A DNA stretch of 64,000 bases from Chitinophaga oryziterrae (GCF_009758125.1 NZ_WRXO01000002.1:620001-684000); one strand, 5' to 3'; numbered from the stretch's first letter, positions 54,305 to 63,123 are shown. Notes: generated by a model not told the origin, from the letters alone. Numbers and translations: made by a program.

Positions 54305-54611
54305 GAATGCCTTCTTTATATGCTACTAGATACGTAAAATTCCGTATAAAATTGCAAATCCGATTTTTGCAAGTGTACAAAAGTAGGCTGAGAATAAAAA
54401 ATAAGCCTCTTTCGATGTATTGAATGTAAATGTAATATTTTTGATAAAATCATTTAAAATGAATGATTAAGAGTTTAATGGTTAAATTGCTGGGTAACAA
54501 CGTTTTTAATAGGAAGGGTAGCTTTACCATATAAGTATATGATGCAAATTTCCTGATTTTTTACCTTTTACTGGTACATACACCATAATATATATGTAAC
54601 CTTTACTTAGA
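54305..54611. other. 307-bp divergent intergenic region between topA and the DUF2520 gene
   Basis: AT-rich. On the minus strand TACTTTTG (54385-54378) precedes topA. I found no clear box for the plus-strand gene and no hairpins, small genes or repeats. Confidence 0.45.
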
Positions 54612-55376
54612 ATGGATATAGTTATTATTGGCGCGGGTAATGTTGCGCATTGTTTCGGTCAACTGCTTAAAATTAACGGACACCAGATCTCACAAGTGAT
54701 TAGTCGTACGAAAGAGCATGCTGATGAATTAAAGGAAGTTATACATGCTGGGGCAGCTACGGACGACCTGAGGGATATCAATATGGAGGCAGATGTGTAC
54801 CTGATCGCGGTAAGCGATGGGGCTATTCCGCTGTTAAATGACCAGCTGAGACTGGGCAAACGTATTGTGGCCCATACGGCAGGTGCCGTACCACTGGACG
54901 CAATCAGTAAAATTTCTTCGAATACCGGGGTATTATACCCCTTACAATCTCTCCGCAAGGGCGTGAAGAGTTTCCCGCCTATCCCATTATTGCTGGAAGC
55001 AGCCAATGATGAGACGATGCGCAGGCTGCAACCTATTGCACAAAGCGTTTCTTCCAGGGTGGAAGTGATGAACTCTGAACAGCGGCTGCAACTGAACCTG
55101 GCAGCAGTATTGTGTAATAACTTTACTAACCACCTGATTACCAGGGCTAAAAACTATTGTGAGAAAGACGGGCTGGATTTCTCCCTGCTGGAGCCTATCA
55201 TCAAAGAAACCTTTGAGCGACTGGATAAATTCCCTCCGGAATCAGTACAGACTGGCCCTGCCTTGCGCAATGACCAGGCTACCATGGCCAAACATCTGGG
55301 ACTGCTGCAGGACCAAAAGTACCTTCAACTGATCTACAGAGTAATGTCTGACAGTATTAACGATTTTCACAAATGA
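54612..55376 (+). CDS. Rossmann-like / DUF2520 domain protein
   Basis: 254 residues. N-terminal NAD(P)-binding motif I-G-A-G-N-V-A-H-C-F-G (6-16) and D-V-Y-L-I-A-V-S-D near 60; the C-terminal helical DUF2520 domain (about 125-250) has Q-L-N-L-A-A-V-L-C-N-N-F-T-N-H. The architecture is close to ketopantoate/6-phosphogluconate type dehydrogenases, but the substrate is unknown. First of four genes in a tight operon; its stop overlaps the KdsC-like ATG by 4 bp. Confidence 0.88.
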   Translation: MDIVIIGAGNVAHCFGQLLKINGHQISQVISRTKEHADELKEVIHAGAATDDLRDINMEADVYLIAVSDGAIPLLNDQLRLGKRIVAHTAGAVPLDAISKISSNTGVLYPLQSLRKGVKSFPPIPLLLEAANDETMRRLQPIAQSVSSRVEVMNSEQRLQLNLAAVLCNNFTNHLITRAKNYCEKDGLDFSLLEPIIKETFERLDKFPPESVQTGPALRNDQATMAKHLGLLQDQKYLQLIYRVMSDSINDFHK

Positions 55377-55894
55377 ACATTTTAGCGCTTTTTAAGCCCG
55401 TTACTACCTTCGTATTTGATGTAGATGGTGTGCTGACAGACGGGACCGTACAATTGCTACCTAACGGGGAACAGTCCCGTAAAATGAGCATCAGAGATGG
55501 TTATGCCCTTCAGCTGGCCATTAAAAAGGGATATAGGATCGTCATTATTTCCGGCGGAAAGTCTGAAAGTGTAGTGAGCCGCCTGCAAGGTTTGGGAATT
55601 AAGGATATCTATACCGGGATCACTGATAAACAGGAAAAACTACAGGATTATGTATTTGAACATGATCTTCGCTGGGATGAGGTGATTTTTATGGGGGATG
55701 ATATTCCGGATTACCGGGCCATGCAACTGGTAGGGTTGCCTGTTTGTCCGGCAGATGCCGCTCCGGAAATAAAAAGTATCTGCCGCTATATTTCTCCCAT
55801 CAACGGTGGTATGGGATGTGTAAGGGAAATTATAGAAAAGGTATTAAAGCTGAATGATCACTGGACGATAGACGAAGAAATTGCCAGTCGCTAG
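55373..55894 (+). CDS. KdsC-like HAD phosphatase (3-deoxy-manno-octulosonate-8-phosphatase family)
   Basis: 173 residues, capless HAD of the KdsC type. Nucleophile and acid D16/D18 in F-D-V-D-G-V-L-T-D-G, threonine/serine motif I-I-S-G-G-K-S, and E-V-I-F-M-G-D-D-I-P-D as motif IV. KdsC removes phosphate from KDO-8-phosphate in lipopolysaccharide synthesis, and close relatives act on sialic-acid-like sugars. kdsA, kdsB and kdsD are not adjacent, so the assignment rests on the family. Confidence 0.87.
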   Translation: MNILALFKPVTTFVFDVDGVLTDGTVQLLPNGEQSRKMSIRDGYALQLAIKKGYRIVIISGGKSESVVSRLQGLGIKDIYTGITDKQEKLQDYVFEHDLRWDEVIFMGDDIPDYRAMQLVGLPVCPADAAPEIKSICRYISPINGGMGCVREIIEKVLKLNDHWTIDEEIASR

Positions 55895-55926
55895 TCATTT
55901 CTTATTTTTACCGCAATTATAATATT

Positions 55927-56868
55927 ATGAAATTGCTGACTGCATTTTTCAAGTTGATACGTTATCCGAACCTTATCTATATTGGGTTAACACAATTTTT
56001 ACTGCAATACTGCGTGGTAGCGCCATTACTGCAGTATAACGGGGAATCGCCATCGCTTTCCCCGTTATCCTTTTTCTTACTTTCCTTATCTACAGTACTT
56101 ATCGCAGCAGCTGGTTATATCATCAATGATTATTTTGATATCAATATTGATATCATCAACAAGCCGGATAAAATGGTGCTCGACAAGATCATCAACCGTC
56201 GCTGGGCAATGGCCTGGCACACCATATTTAATATGGCGGGAGTATCTATCGGTTTTATCGTAGCCTGGCGCATAGGGCAAATCTATCTCGGGTTTACCCA
56301 GGTATTCTGCTCCTTACTGCTCTGGTTTTATTCTACTTCTTTTAAGAGACAGGTACTGATCGGAAATGTAATGATCTCTTTCTTAACAGCGCTTGCCGTT
56401 GTGGTGGTAGGGTTCTACGAGAAGAAGATCTATGAAAGTTTTGAAGCGATTATGTCTCCCGTAGGGCGCAGACTCATTCAGATCATTGGAGTATACGCTT
56501 TGTTTGCTTTCATGATTTCCCTGGTAAGGGAGATTGTAAAAGATCTGGAAGATATGATAGGTGACAGTAAGGATGGCTGCCGCACTATTCCCATTGTATG
56601 GGGAGTAACGCCCGCCAAACGCCTGTGTTACGGATTGCTGGCAGGTTTACAGGTACTGATCCTGCTTGTTGAAATAAGGATTGCTTTTTTAGGATGGTAT
56701 ATAGCTATCATTTACCTGGTACTGTTTGTACAGGCGCCATGTGTATATATTTATCTGCAACTGAAAAAAGCGCATCTGCCGGAACATTACCATAAAGTAA
56801 GTTCTATGGTGAAGCTGATCATGCTCACCGGTATCTTATCTATGATCTTCTTTAAAATAATGCTTTGA
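55927..56868 (+). CDS. UbiA-family prenyltransferase (geranylgeranylglycerol-phosphate geranylgeranyltransferase-like)
   Basis: 313 residues with about eight or nine membrane helices. First aspartate-rich motif N-D-Y-F-D-I-N-I-D (67-75), second motif R-E-I-V-K-D-L-E-D-M-I-G-D near 200, as in UbiA enzymes that use Mg2+ prenyl diphosphate. Bacteroidota versions are commonly labelled geranylgeranylglycerol-phosphate geranylgeranyltransferase from archaeal likeness; the true acceptor is unproven, and quinone-pathway or other lipid roles are possible. The stop TGA overlaps the ATG of maf by one base. Confidence 0.8.
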   Translation: MKLLTAFFKLIRYPNLIYIGLTQFLLQYCVVAPLLQYNGESPSLSPLSFFLLSLSTVLIAAAGYIINDYFDINIDIINKPDKMVLDKIINRRWAMAWHTIFNMAGVSIGFIVAWRIGQIYLGFTQVFCSLLLWFYSTSFKRQVLIGNVMISFLTALAVVVVGFYEKKIYESFEAIMSPVGRRLIQIIGVYALFAFMISLVREIVKDLEDMIGDSKDGCRTIPIVWGVTPAKRLCYGLLAGLQVLILLVEIRIAFLGWYIAIIYLVLFVQAPCVYIYLQLKKAHLPEHYHKVSSMVKLIMLTGILSMIFFKIML

Positions 56869-57437
56869 TGTATACCGGTAAACGTGTAATACTGGCATCG
56901 CAGTCTCCCCGGCGTAAACAATTGCTGGAACAGGCAGGGATCCCTTTTGAAGTGAAAGTTGTGGATACGGCAGAGACCTTTCCCGCAGATATGCATATTC
57001 CGGATATTCCTGTACACATTGCGCGTCAGAAGTCTGCCGCAGTGGCTGCATTATGCACTAATGAAGATATCATCATCACCGCAGATACAGTAGTGGTGCT
57101 GGATGATAAGATCATTGGCAAACCTAAAGACAGGGAAGATGCTATTAAAATTCTTTCTGCATTAAGTGGCCGTACGCATCGTGTAATCACAGGCGTAGTA
57201 ATTACATATAATGGAGGAGAACAGTCTTTCTCAAAAGAAACAGAAGTACATTTCAAACCACTTACCTACGCACAGATCACTTATTATATAGATGAGTACA
57301 AACCTTATGATAAGGCCGGTGCTTATGCTATACAGGAATGGATCGGTGCAGTGGGAATAGAAAGTATTAACGGATGTTTTTATAATGTAATGGGACTTCC
57401 TATCAGTAATGTGGTGGAAGCCTTACAGAAAATATAA
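56868..57437 (+). CDS. maf: Maf-family nucleoside triphosphate pyrophosphatase
   Basis: 189 residues from the ATG at 56868; a TTG three bases upstream is less likely. S-Q-S-P-R-R-K-Q-L-L at the N-terminus, then T-A-D-T-V-V and K-P-K-D-R-E-D-A, and S-I-N-G-C-F-Y-N-V-M-G-L-P near the end are the family blocks. Hydrolyses non-canonical or ordinary NTPs (dTTP/UTP in the YhdE type) to monophosphates, and is linked to septum control in Bacillus. Last gene of the DUF2520-KdsC-UbiA-Maf run. Confidence 0.92.
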   Translation: MYTGKRVILASQSPRRKQLLEQAGIPFEVKVVDTAETFPADMHIPDIPVHIARQKSAAVAALCTNEDIIITADTVVVLDDKIIGKPKDREDAIKILSALSGRTHRVITGVVITYNGGEQSFSKETEVHFKPLTYAQITYYIDEYKPYDKAGAYAIQEWIGAVGIESINGCFYNVMGLPISNVVEALQKI

Positions 57438-57462
57438 CGGCGCAAAAAATTGCGCCGTTTTT
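57436..57462 (+). terminator. Terminator after maf
   Basis: AACGGCGCAA, AAAA, TTGCGCCGTT and TTT. The first bases overlap the maf stop codon. Confidence 0.85.
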
Positions 57463-57500
57463 ACTTTTAAATGGTTGGTTACGCTTCTTAGCGTAATAAG

Positions 57501-58685
57501 CTACTCCTCCAGTACCAGCAGGTTCACATTTTTATTCTTCAGCCACTGTGCTTCTTTCAGTTTTTCTAAGTTGATGGTACCTACTATATAGCGGTAGGTA
57601 ACAGACTCATATTTCTCTGAAATATTGAAGAAGTCTGCCAGATGTACCTGATCCGGTGCGCTGTAGCGCAGATATACTTTCAGTTGTACATCATTACTGA
57701 ATGCAGGCTGGTTGGATTGTTTAATCTTTTTATACTCGTAACGGTAATTGTATAACAGGGCAGAGATATCTGATAATACGGCACTACCTGTGGCAGTACC
57801 ACCGGCTCCTTTGCCCACAAAGAATTGTTTGTCTGTAAATGCACTCTCTAACAGGATACCGTTGTATTCATTGTATACATCGTACAGCAGGTTATGTTCT
57901 TTTACCAGGTGAGGTAATACGTATGCATTCACGCTACCGTTCTTCCTGCGGCAGGTACCTATCAGTTTAATGGTACAATTGCGTTGTTTGGCAAACTGTA
58001 TATCAAAATCATTCAGATGATGAATACCGAAGTTGAATACTTCTTCCGGTTTTACAAATGTTCCGAAAGCGTGTAACAGCAGTATAACTATTTTGAATTT
58101 AGGATCATACCCTTCTATATCGAGGGTAGGATCGGTTTCCGCAAAACCAAGTTCCTGCGCTTTTTGGAGTGCTGTTTCAAAGCTCTGGTTCTCTTCGAAT
58201 ATTTTTGTGAGGATATAGTTCGTAGAACCGTTACAGATACCTTCCACAGCATTCAGTAAGTCGTTGTCATAGTATTCTTCCAGGTTGCGGATAATGGGAA
58301 TACTTGCACAACTGGATGCCTCATAGAGGAAAGGTACTTTGTTCTCTATCTGCAACTGGTATAATGCAGGCAGGTTTTCTGCGATCATTCTTTTGCTTGC
58401 ACTCACTACTGCTTTACCATTGCGCAAGGCAGTGCTTACGATGTGGAAGGCGGCATCTGTTTCGTTGATCAGCTCTACTACCACATCGATGGTGGGATCG
58501 TTCAGGATCTCGTTAGGATCTGTAGTAAAGTAACTGGCATCTATAGGGCGTTGTTTGTTGGGGTCTTTAATACATATTTTTTTAATGCGGGCATTAATAC
58601 CTTTCGTTCTGTTCAGAACTTCGTATAACCCTTGTCCCACGCAACCAAATCCGAAAATTCCTAAATTGATGATCTTTTTTTCCAT
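57501..58685 (-). CDS. hom: Homoserine dehydrogenase
   Basis: 394 residues, monofunctional. NAD(P)-binding G-I-F-G-F-G-C-V-G-Q-G at 9-19, the catalytic domain with E-G-I-C-N-G-S-T-N-Y-I-L and G-F-A-E-T-D-P-T-L-D-I-E-G-Y-D, and F-V-G-K-G-A-G-G-T-A-T-G-S-A-V near 300. Reduces aspartate semialdehyde to homoserine, the precursor of methionine and threonine. The usual C-terminal ACT domain appears reduced or absent. It lies 44 bp downstream of metB and probably shares its SAM-I riboswitch. Confidence 0.93.
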   Translation of the reverse strand: MEKKIINLGIFGFGCVGQGLYEVLNRTKGINARIKKICIKDPNKQRPIDASYFTTDPNEILNDPTIDVVVELINETDAAFHIVSTALRNGKAVVSASKRMIAENLPALYQLQIENKVPFLYEASSCASIPIIRNLEEYYDNDLLNAVEGICNGSTNYILTKIFEENQSFETALQKAQELGFAETDPTLDIEGYDPKFKIVILLLHAFGTFVKPEEVFNFGIHHLNDFDIQFAKQRNCTIKLIGTCRRKNGSVNAYVLPHLVKEHNLLYDVYNEYNGILLESAFTDKQFFVGKGAGGTATGSAVLSDISALLYNYRYEYKKIKQSNQPAFSNDVQLKVYLRYSAPDQVHLADFFNISEKYESVTYRYIVGTINLEKLKEAQWLKNKNVNLLVLEE

Positions 58686-58729
58686 TTTCTTTTTTGTGCT
58701 TAATGAGTAACGTATTGCTACGTTCCGCT

Positions 58730-59908
58730 TTATTGTAAAACTGTTATTTGTTTGCCTGCAGGCAGGTTGAGCTTGTCCAGCGCCTGCTTCAGGTCATTGA
58801 TAAGGTCTTCTGCATCTTCGATACCTACAGAGAGGCGGATGCAGGAATCTTGTAGTCCCGTTTTTTTACGAAAATCTTCAGGTATAAGGCGATGTGTCAT
58901 GGTTGCCGGATGATCGAGCATGCTTTTTACGCCGCCAAAACTTTCCGCCAGCTTAAACAGCTTGGTCGCATTTACTACACGTATGGCGCTTTTAATGTTG
59001 TCTGTTTTTAAAGAAAAACTGACAAGGCCTCCGTATTGTTTCTGTTGTTTTCGTGCAATATGGTGGTTCTTATGTGTAGCTAATCCAGGATAATATACTT
59101 TGTCAACAGCCGGATGAGAGGTAAGCCAGGTGGCTATTGCCATGGCATTGCTGCATTGTTTTTCCAGGCGCAGGCAAAGGGTTTCAATGCCGCGTATGGT
59201 CAGCCATGCTTCAAACGGACTGAGTATACTTCCTGAAATATTCTGATTGAAACGTATCTGGTCTGCCAGTATTTTGTTGTTCACGACTACCAGTCCGGCT
59301 ATAACATCTGTATGCCCTGCCAGGTATTTGGTAGCGCTGTGGATCACGATATCGGCGCCCAGCGGAATAGGTTGTTGCAGCAGTGGGGTACAGAGTGTAT
59401 TGTCTACTACCAGCAGAACGTTATGCTGCTTCGCTATTTTGCTGATGGATTTGATATCGGATACGCGTAATGTAGGATTGGTAGGCGATTCCAGCCAGAT
59501 CATTTTTGTCTGCGGAGTCATAGCTGCCAGCACTTTATCAATGCTGCTGGTATCTACAAAGTTTGCTTTAATACCAAAGCGTTCAAACATATGCTGGAAC
59601 ATCTGGAAAATACCGCCATAAGTATCTTCCACTGCCATGATCTCATCACCTGTTTTTAATAGCTTCATCACCGCATCTATCGCTGCCATGCCGCTGGCAA
59701 AACCGAAGCCGGCGTGACCTTCTTCCAGGCTGCAGATAATATTTTCCAGCACCTTTCGTGTAGGATTGTTGGCACGGGAGAATTCAAATCCCTTATTGAT
59801 ACCGGGCGATTCCTGCACAAAAGTGGAGGTTTGATAAATTGGAACAGAAATGGCGCCTGTCAATTCATCAACCGGTATGCTATGAAGTAATTGTGTTGCT
59901 ATTTTCAT
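58730..59908 (-). CDS. metB: Trans-sulfuration enzyme, probable cystathionine gamma-synthase
   Basis: 392 residues, Cys/Met metabolism PLP family. PLP lysine K194 in H-S-A-T-K-Y-L-A-G-H, cofactor aspartate D169 in V-V-D-N-T-L, and Y-Q-T-S-T-F near 25 and F-S-R-A-N-N-P-T-R near 43. Sequence alone cannot separate cystathionine gamma-synthase from gamma-lyase or O-acylhomoserine sulfhydrylase, but a SAM-I riboswitch upstream and hom downstream argue for a methionine biosynthetic role. First gene of the unit. Confidence 0.87.
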   Translation of the reverse strand: MKIATQLLHSIPVDELTGAISVPIYQTSTFVQESPGINKGFEFSRANNPTRKVLENIICSLEEGHAGFGFASGMAAIDAVMKLLKTGDEIMAVEDTYGGIFQMFQHMFERFGIKANFVDTSSIDKVLAAMTPQTKMIWLESPTNPTLRVSDIKSISKIAKQHNVLLVVDNTLCTPLLQQPIPLGADIVIHSATKYLAGHTDVIAGLVVVNNKILADQIRFNQNISGSILSPFEAWLTIRGIETLCLRLEKQCSNAMAIATWLTSHPAVDKVYYPGLATHKNHHIARKQQKQYGGLVSFSLKTDNIKSAIRVVNATKLFKLAESFGGVKSMLDHPATMTHRLIPEDFRKKTGLQDSCIRLSVGIEDAEDLINDLKQALDKLNLPAGKQITVLQ

Positions 59909-60027
59909 TTTACGCTTAAAGCTTGCCGCTTAAGCAGAAAAGGGGAGTGCAGGGCATAAAAAAAGCCCCTCCGTGGTTGGAAGAGGCATCTCAGTATTTT
60001 ATTACATTGAATATCTATCTCTGCCAA
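59909..60027 (-). promoter_or_regulatory. Expression platform of the SAM-I riboswitch, with terminator
   Basis: Minus strand: GCCTCTTC (59987-59980), 7-base loop, GGAGGGGC (59972-59965, two G-U pairs) and seven T (59964-59958). The loop/5' arm CCAAC can pair with GTTGG next to the aptamer's 3' P1 strand, a possible antiterminator. metB starts 49 bases after the T-run. Confidence 0.75.
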
Positions 60028-60146
60028 CTTATCTTCCCTCGATTATAATTATAACCGGGGCCGGAATTAGCACCTTTATCCTGTCGTTAAACATGATTGG
60101 TTGCTAAGGCATCGCAGGGCCAAGTCCCTCCGCCTTTCTGGATAAG
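60028..60146 (-). ncRNA. SAM-I (S-box) riboswitch aptamer
   Basis: Minus strand: CTTATCC (60146-60140) forms P1 with GATAAG (60033-60028). Between them come the hallmark AGGCGGAGGGACTTGGCCC, then CGATGCC-TTAGCAACC and AGGTGCTAATTCC, the conserved S-box core elements in the right order. Binding of S-adenosylmethionine would favour the downstream terminator and shut off metB-hom. Confidence 0.93.
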
Positions 60147-60167
60147 TGATTTTTAAAGAACTGGGTG

Positions 60168-60199
60168 CAAAGGTAATGTTACTTGTTCCAATTTTCCAA
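60168..60199 (-). promoter_or_regulatory. Promoter of the SAM riboswitch / metB-hom transcript
   Basis: Minus strand TTG (60199-60197), 21 bases, TACCTTTG (60175-60168). Start expected near 60161, about 15 bases before the aptamer. Confidence 0.75.
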
Positions 60200-60252
60200 A
60201 AATTTGGAAGATTGGAATAAATTGCTAACTTTATTAGCATAATTTCCCTCAG

Positions 60253-61587
60253 ATGAATACTGTTGTTAATGTTAGCCCGCTCCTTACAGAGGAGCTATTC
60301 CAGCATATATGGCAACTTCGTTTATTTACGCAATCGGGGTTGACCACACTGGATGGGGAGCCTTTGCAGATTTTATATCCGGGCATGTATAACAGTCACG
60401 CAGGTCCGGACTTTACTGCTGCACGTATCCGTATAGGACAAACACTATGGGCGGGTAATGTGGAGCTGCATCTCAGAGCGTCCGACTGGTACCGGCACGG
60501 TCATCAGCAGAATCCTGAATACGAAAAGGCGATTCTGCATGTAGTGTTCGAAAATGATGTGGAAGAACTGACTACCAGCGGCATTCCCTGTATAGAATTA
60601 CAGCAGTACATTCCCAAGATGTTAATTGACCGCTTTGCAAGGTTACGGGAGTCCGCAGCTTTTGTGCCTTGCGGAAAGAATGCCGGTAAGGTGCCTTACC
60701 TTATCTGGGAGAACTGGAAAGAACGGTTGTTGATAGAAAGGCTGGAACGGAAGGCAGACCGTTTGCAAAGCTGGTTGTTGTGCAACCACTACAACTGGGA
60801 AGAGGTTTGTTACTGGGCTATTGCCGAAAGCGCGGGTCTGCCTGCGAACAGGGAAGCATTCCTGCAACTGGTGCAGTCGTTACCTTTTCAGGTGTTCCTG
60901 AAACATCAGCATAGTCTTTTCCACCTGGAAGCATTGCTGTTTGGTCAGGCTGGTATGCTGGACGCAGATTTTAAAGATGAATATCCTTTGCGCCTGCAAC
61001 AGGAGTATAATTTTATGAAGCACAAGTACCGGCTGCAGCCTTTACCGGGGCATCTCTTTAAGTGGTTACGTATGCGGCCATCCTCTTTTCCTACCATACG
61101 GATTGCCTGCCTGGCGGCATTGTTACAGAAGGGTAGCCATCTGTTTTCACGGATACTGGAAACGGATACGCTGGCGGGGTTTGAAGAACTGGTTACGACC
61201 AGGCCATCTGTTTACTGGCTGCAGCATTACCGTTTTGATATCCCTGTTGAGAAAGCACAGCTGCCGGGGCAAACGGCTATCCATAACATTCTCATCAATA
61301 CCGTATTCCCATTGTTGTACCTGTATGGCCGCGAGAAGCTGAAATACTGTTTCCAGGCGAAGGCAGTGGACATGATGAATAAATTACCTGCGGAAGAGAA
61401 TAATGTAACGAACGGATGGAAAGACCTGGGAATTAAGGCCGGAACGGCACATGATTCGCAGGCGTTATTACAGTTAAAGCATTATTACTGTGATGAGAAG
61501 CGGTGCCTGCAATGTGCAATAGGAGTGAAGCTGCTGAAGGAAGAGATAGAAGATGGTATTAACTGGCCCCGGGCGGAGGCCAGTTAA
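60253..61587 (+). CDS. DUF2851 family protein
   Basis: 444 residues. Bacteroidota-specific DUF2851 marks: L-Q-I-L-Y-P-G, N-x-H-A-G-P-D-F near 50, W-A-G-N-V-E-L-H-L near 72 and D-W-Y-R-H-G-H near 83, suggesting a metal-binding or nuclease-like N-terminal domain; C-terminal C-D-E-K-R-C-L-Q-C-A-I-G is a cysteine cluster. Function unknown. A TTG-N19-TAACTTTA element lies about 30 bases upstream of the start, divergent from the metB promoter. Confidence 0.82.
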   Translation: MNTVVNVSPLLTEELFQHIWQLRLFTQSGLTTLDGEPLQILYPGMYNSHAGPDFTAARIRIGQTLWAGNVELHLRASDWYRHGHQQNPEYEKAILHVVFENDVEELTTSGIPCIELQQYIPKMLIDRFARLRESAAFVPCGKNAGKVPYLIWENWKERLLIERLERKADRLQSWLLCNHYNWEEVCYWAIAESAGLPANREAFLQLVQSLPFQVFLKHQHSLFHLEALLFGQAGMLDADFKDEYPLRLQQEYNFMKHKYRLQPLPGHLFKWLRMRPSSFPTIRIACLAALLQKGSHLFSRILETDTLAGFEELVTTRPSVYWLQHYRFDIPVEKAQLPGQTAIHNILINTVFPLLYLYGREKLKYCFQAKAVDMMNKLPAEENNVTNGWKDLGIKAGTAHDSQALLQLKHYYCDEKRCLQCAIGVKLLKEEIEDGINWPRAEAS

Positions 61588-61595
61588 TAAAATAT

Positions 61596-62003
61596 TTACC
61601 AGTTAAATGTAACGCTCTGTAATAGATCAGGATGTACACTCTTTGCTACCGGGCAGGTAAGTGCCGCACGTTCCAGGATCGTCTTTTCTTTTTCTCCCAG
61701 TCCGCTATCCCCTGGAAAATCAAATACCACCTTTACCTCTACGATACGGCGTGGGTCAGTACCCATGATTTTCTCTATGCTAACCTTGGTGCCTTCTATA
61801 TTCCAGCCGTTTTTCGCCGCATTGATCCCCATAATGGTAAGCATACACGATCCCAGGGCAGTTGCTACCAGATCGGTAGGTGAAAAGCTTTCCCCTTTAC
61901 CATTATTATCTACAGGAGCATCGGTCTGTATTACAGTACCGCTTTGCAGGTGAGTGGCAGTAGTTCTCAGCTGGCCATTATATAAAATTGAAGACGTGAG
62001 CAT
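61596..62003 (-). CDS. OsmC family protein
   Basis: 135 residues. The OsmC/Ohr fold carries two redox cysteines, C53 (L-G-S-C-M-L-T-I) and C117 (A-A-L-T-C-P-V-A-K-S), spaced as in peroxiredoxin-like members that reduce organic hydroperoxides with dihydrolipoamide. P-T-D-L-V-A-T-A-L is the helix before the first cysteine. It converges with the DUF2851 gene with only 8 bp between the stops. Confidence 0.9.
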   Translation of the reverse strand: MLTSSILYNGQLRTTATHLQSGTVIQTDAPVDNNGKGESFSPTDLVATALGSCMLTIMGINAAKNGWNIEGTKVSIEKIMGTDPRRIVEVKVVFDFPGDSGLGEKEKTILERAALTCPVAKSVHPDLLQSVTFNW

Positions 62004-62229
62004 ATTGTCAGTTATTTCCTGTAAAAATAGGAAGAAGAAAGAAAAGGAAAAATTCTATGAGATAAAGACGTGTAACCATTTTACACATAATACGTTATAC
62101 CTGTTATACACGCCGCTATGCGGGGGAAAACAAATTTACGCATGAAAGAAAAAACGTGTAGGTTTGTAATGATTAGCATACCAATATAACAAGCCAGACG
62201 TTTATAATAAACAAAACAAATCTATACAG

Positions 62230-63081
62230 GTGAAAAAACTACACTTATTCGTGCTCTTACTACTGGTAGTGGGCGGCTTGCAGGCTCAGGACAACAGCTC
62301 AACAGAGAAGTCCGCGAAAGAAGAGCGGGAGCAGAAAAAGTTGAAACGTATTTCATTATTTAAGCAGCTGGAAGAAGGGGAGAACTTATACCAGAGAGAA
62401 TTCTCCGGAGGTGCCCGTATCAATACGGATGGCTGGAGCGGTTTCCTTGAAATGGGCCGTCGCAAATCCAGGGAAAAAGTAACCTACTATCAGTTTGAGT
62501 TTGCAGAGAAGAAAAATCCTAAAGAAGATAAAAAGCCAGGTTCCATAAAAGATATTGACCAGTATGGTTTTGTGTATTCTGAAAAACCGTACATCTACGG
62601 AAAGAAGAATAACTTTTACCAGGCAAAACTGGGTATCGGGCAGCAACGCCTGATCGGGGGAAAAGGCAATAAGAACGGGGTGCTGGTAAATGCTATCTTT
62701 TATGGCGGTTTGTCCGTTGGCCTCTTAAAACCTTATTACCTGAATATAGTAGATCCTAACACCGGTAATGCAGTACAGGCTAAATACGGCGAAAATGCCG
62801 CATATGACCAGGCATTTACGGACAGGTCTGCTATTATCGGTGGTGCCGGCTTCGGTAAAGGCTGGGGGGAACTGACCATCGTACCTGGTGCACATGCTAA
62901 AACAGGGTTACGGTTCGACTGGGCCCGGTTCAATGAAGTAGTCAGCGCCCTGGAAGTAGGGGTAAATGCAGAATATTATACCAAAGACATTCCATTGATG
63001 GTATTTCAGCCTGATAAGAAGTTCTTTTTTAATGCATATTTGGCCTTACAGTTCGGAAAGCGCTGGGACAAGAAGAAATAA
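62230..63081 (+). CDS. Hypothetical secreted, probably outer-membrane beta-rich protein
   Basis: 283 residues starting at GTG (62230), which directly opens a signal peptide (K-K-L-H-L-F-V-L-L-L-L-V-V-G-G, cleavage after L-Q-A-Q). A charged Glu/Lys helical stretch (25-50) is followed by alternating amphipathic strands rich in Gly, Tyr and aromatic residues (G-W-S-G-F-L-E-M-G-R-R, L-V-N-A-I-F-Y-G-G-L-S-V-G-L), ending F-N-A-Y-L-A-L-Q-F-G-K-R-W, like a small beta-barrel terminal strand. No family recognised. It precedes lipA by 42 bp. Confidence 0.7.
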   Translation: MKKLHLFVLLLLVVGGLQAQDNSSTEKSAKEEREQKKLKRISLFKQLEEGENLYQREFSGGARINTDGWSGFLEMGRRKSREKVTYYQFEFAEKKNPKEDKKPGSIKDIDQYGFVYSEKPYIYGKKNNFYQAKLGIGQQRLIGGKGNKNGVLVNAIFYGGLSVGLLKPYYLNIVDPNTGNAVQAKYGENAAYDQAFTDRSAIIGGAGFGKGWGELTIVPGAHAKTGLRFDWARFNEVVSALEVGVNAEYYTKDIPLMVFQPDKKFFFNAYLALQFGKRWDKKK

Positions 63082-63093
63082 CCAGATAAGTAG

Positions 63094-63101
63094 TAAATTT
63101 G
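63094..63101 (+). promoter_or_regulatory. -7-like box before lipA
   Basis: TAAATTTG, exact TAnnTTTG, 22 bases before the lipA ATG; no TTG at the right distance. Confidence 0.4.
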
Positions 63102-63123
63102 TAGCCTAAAGAAAGGATCAGAG

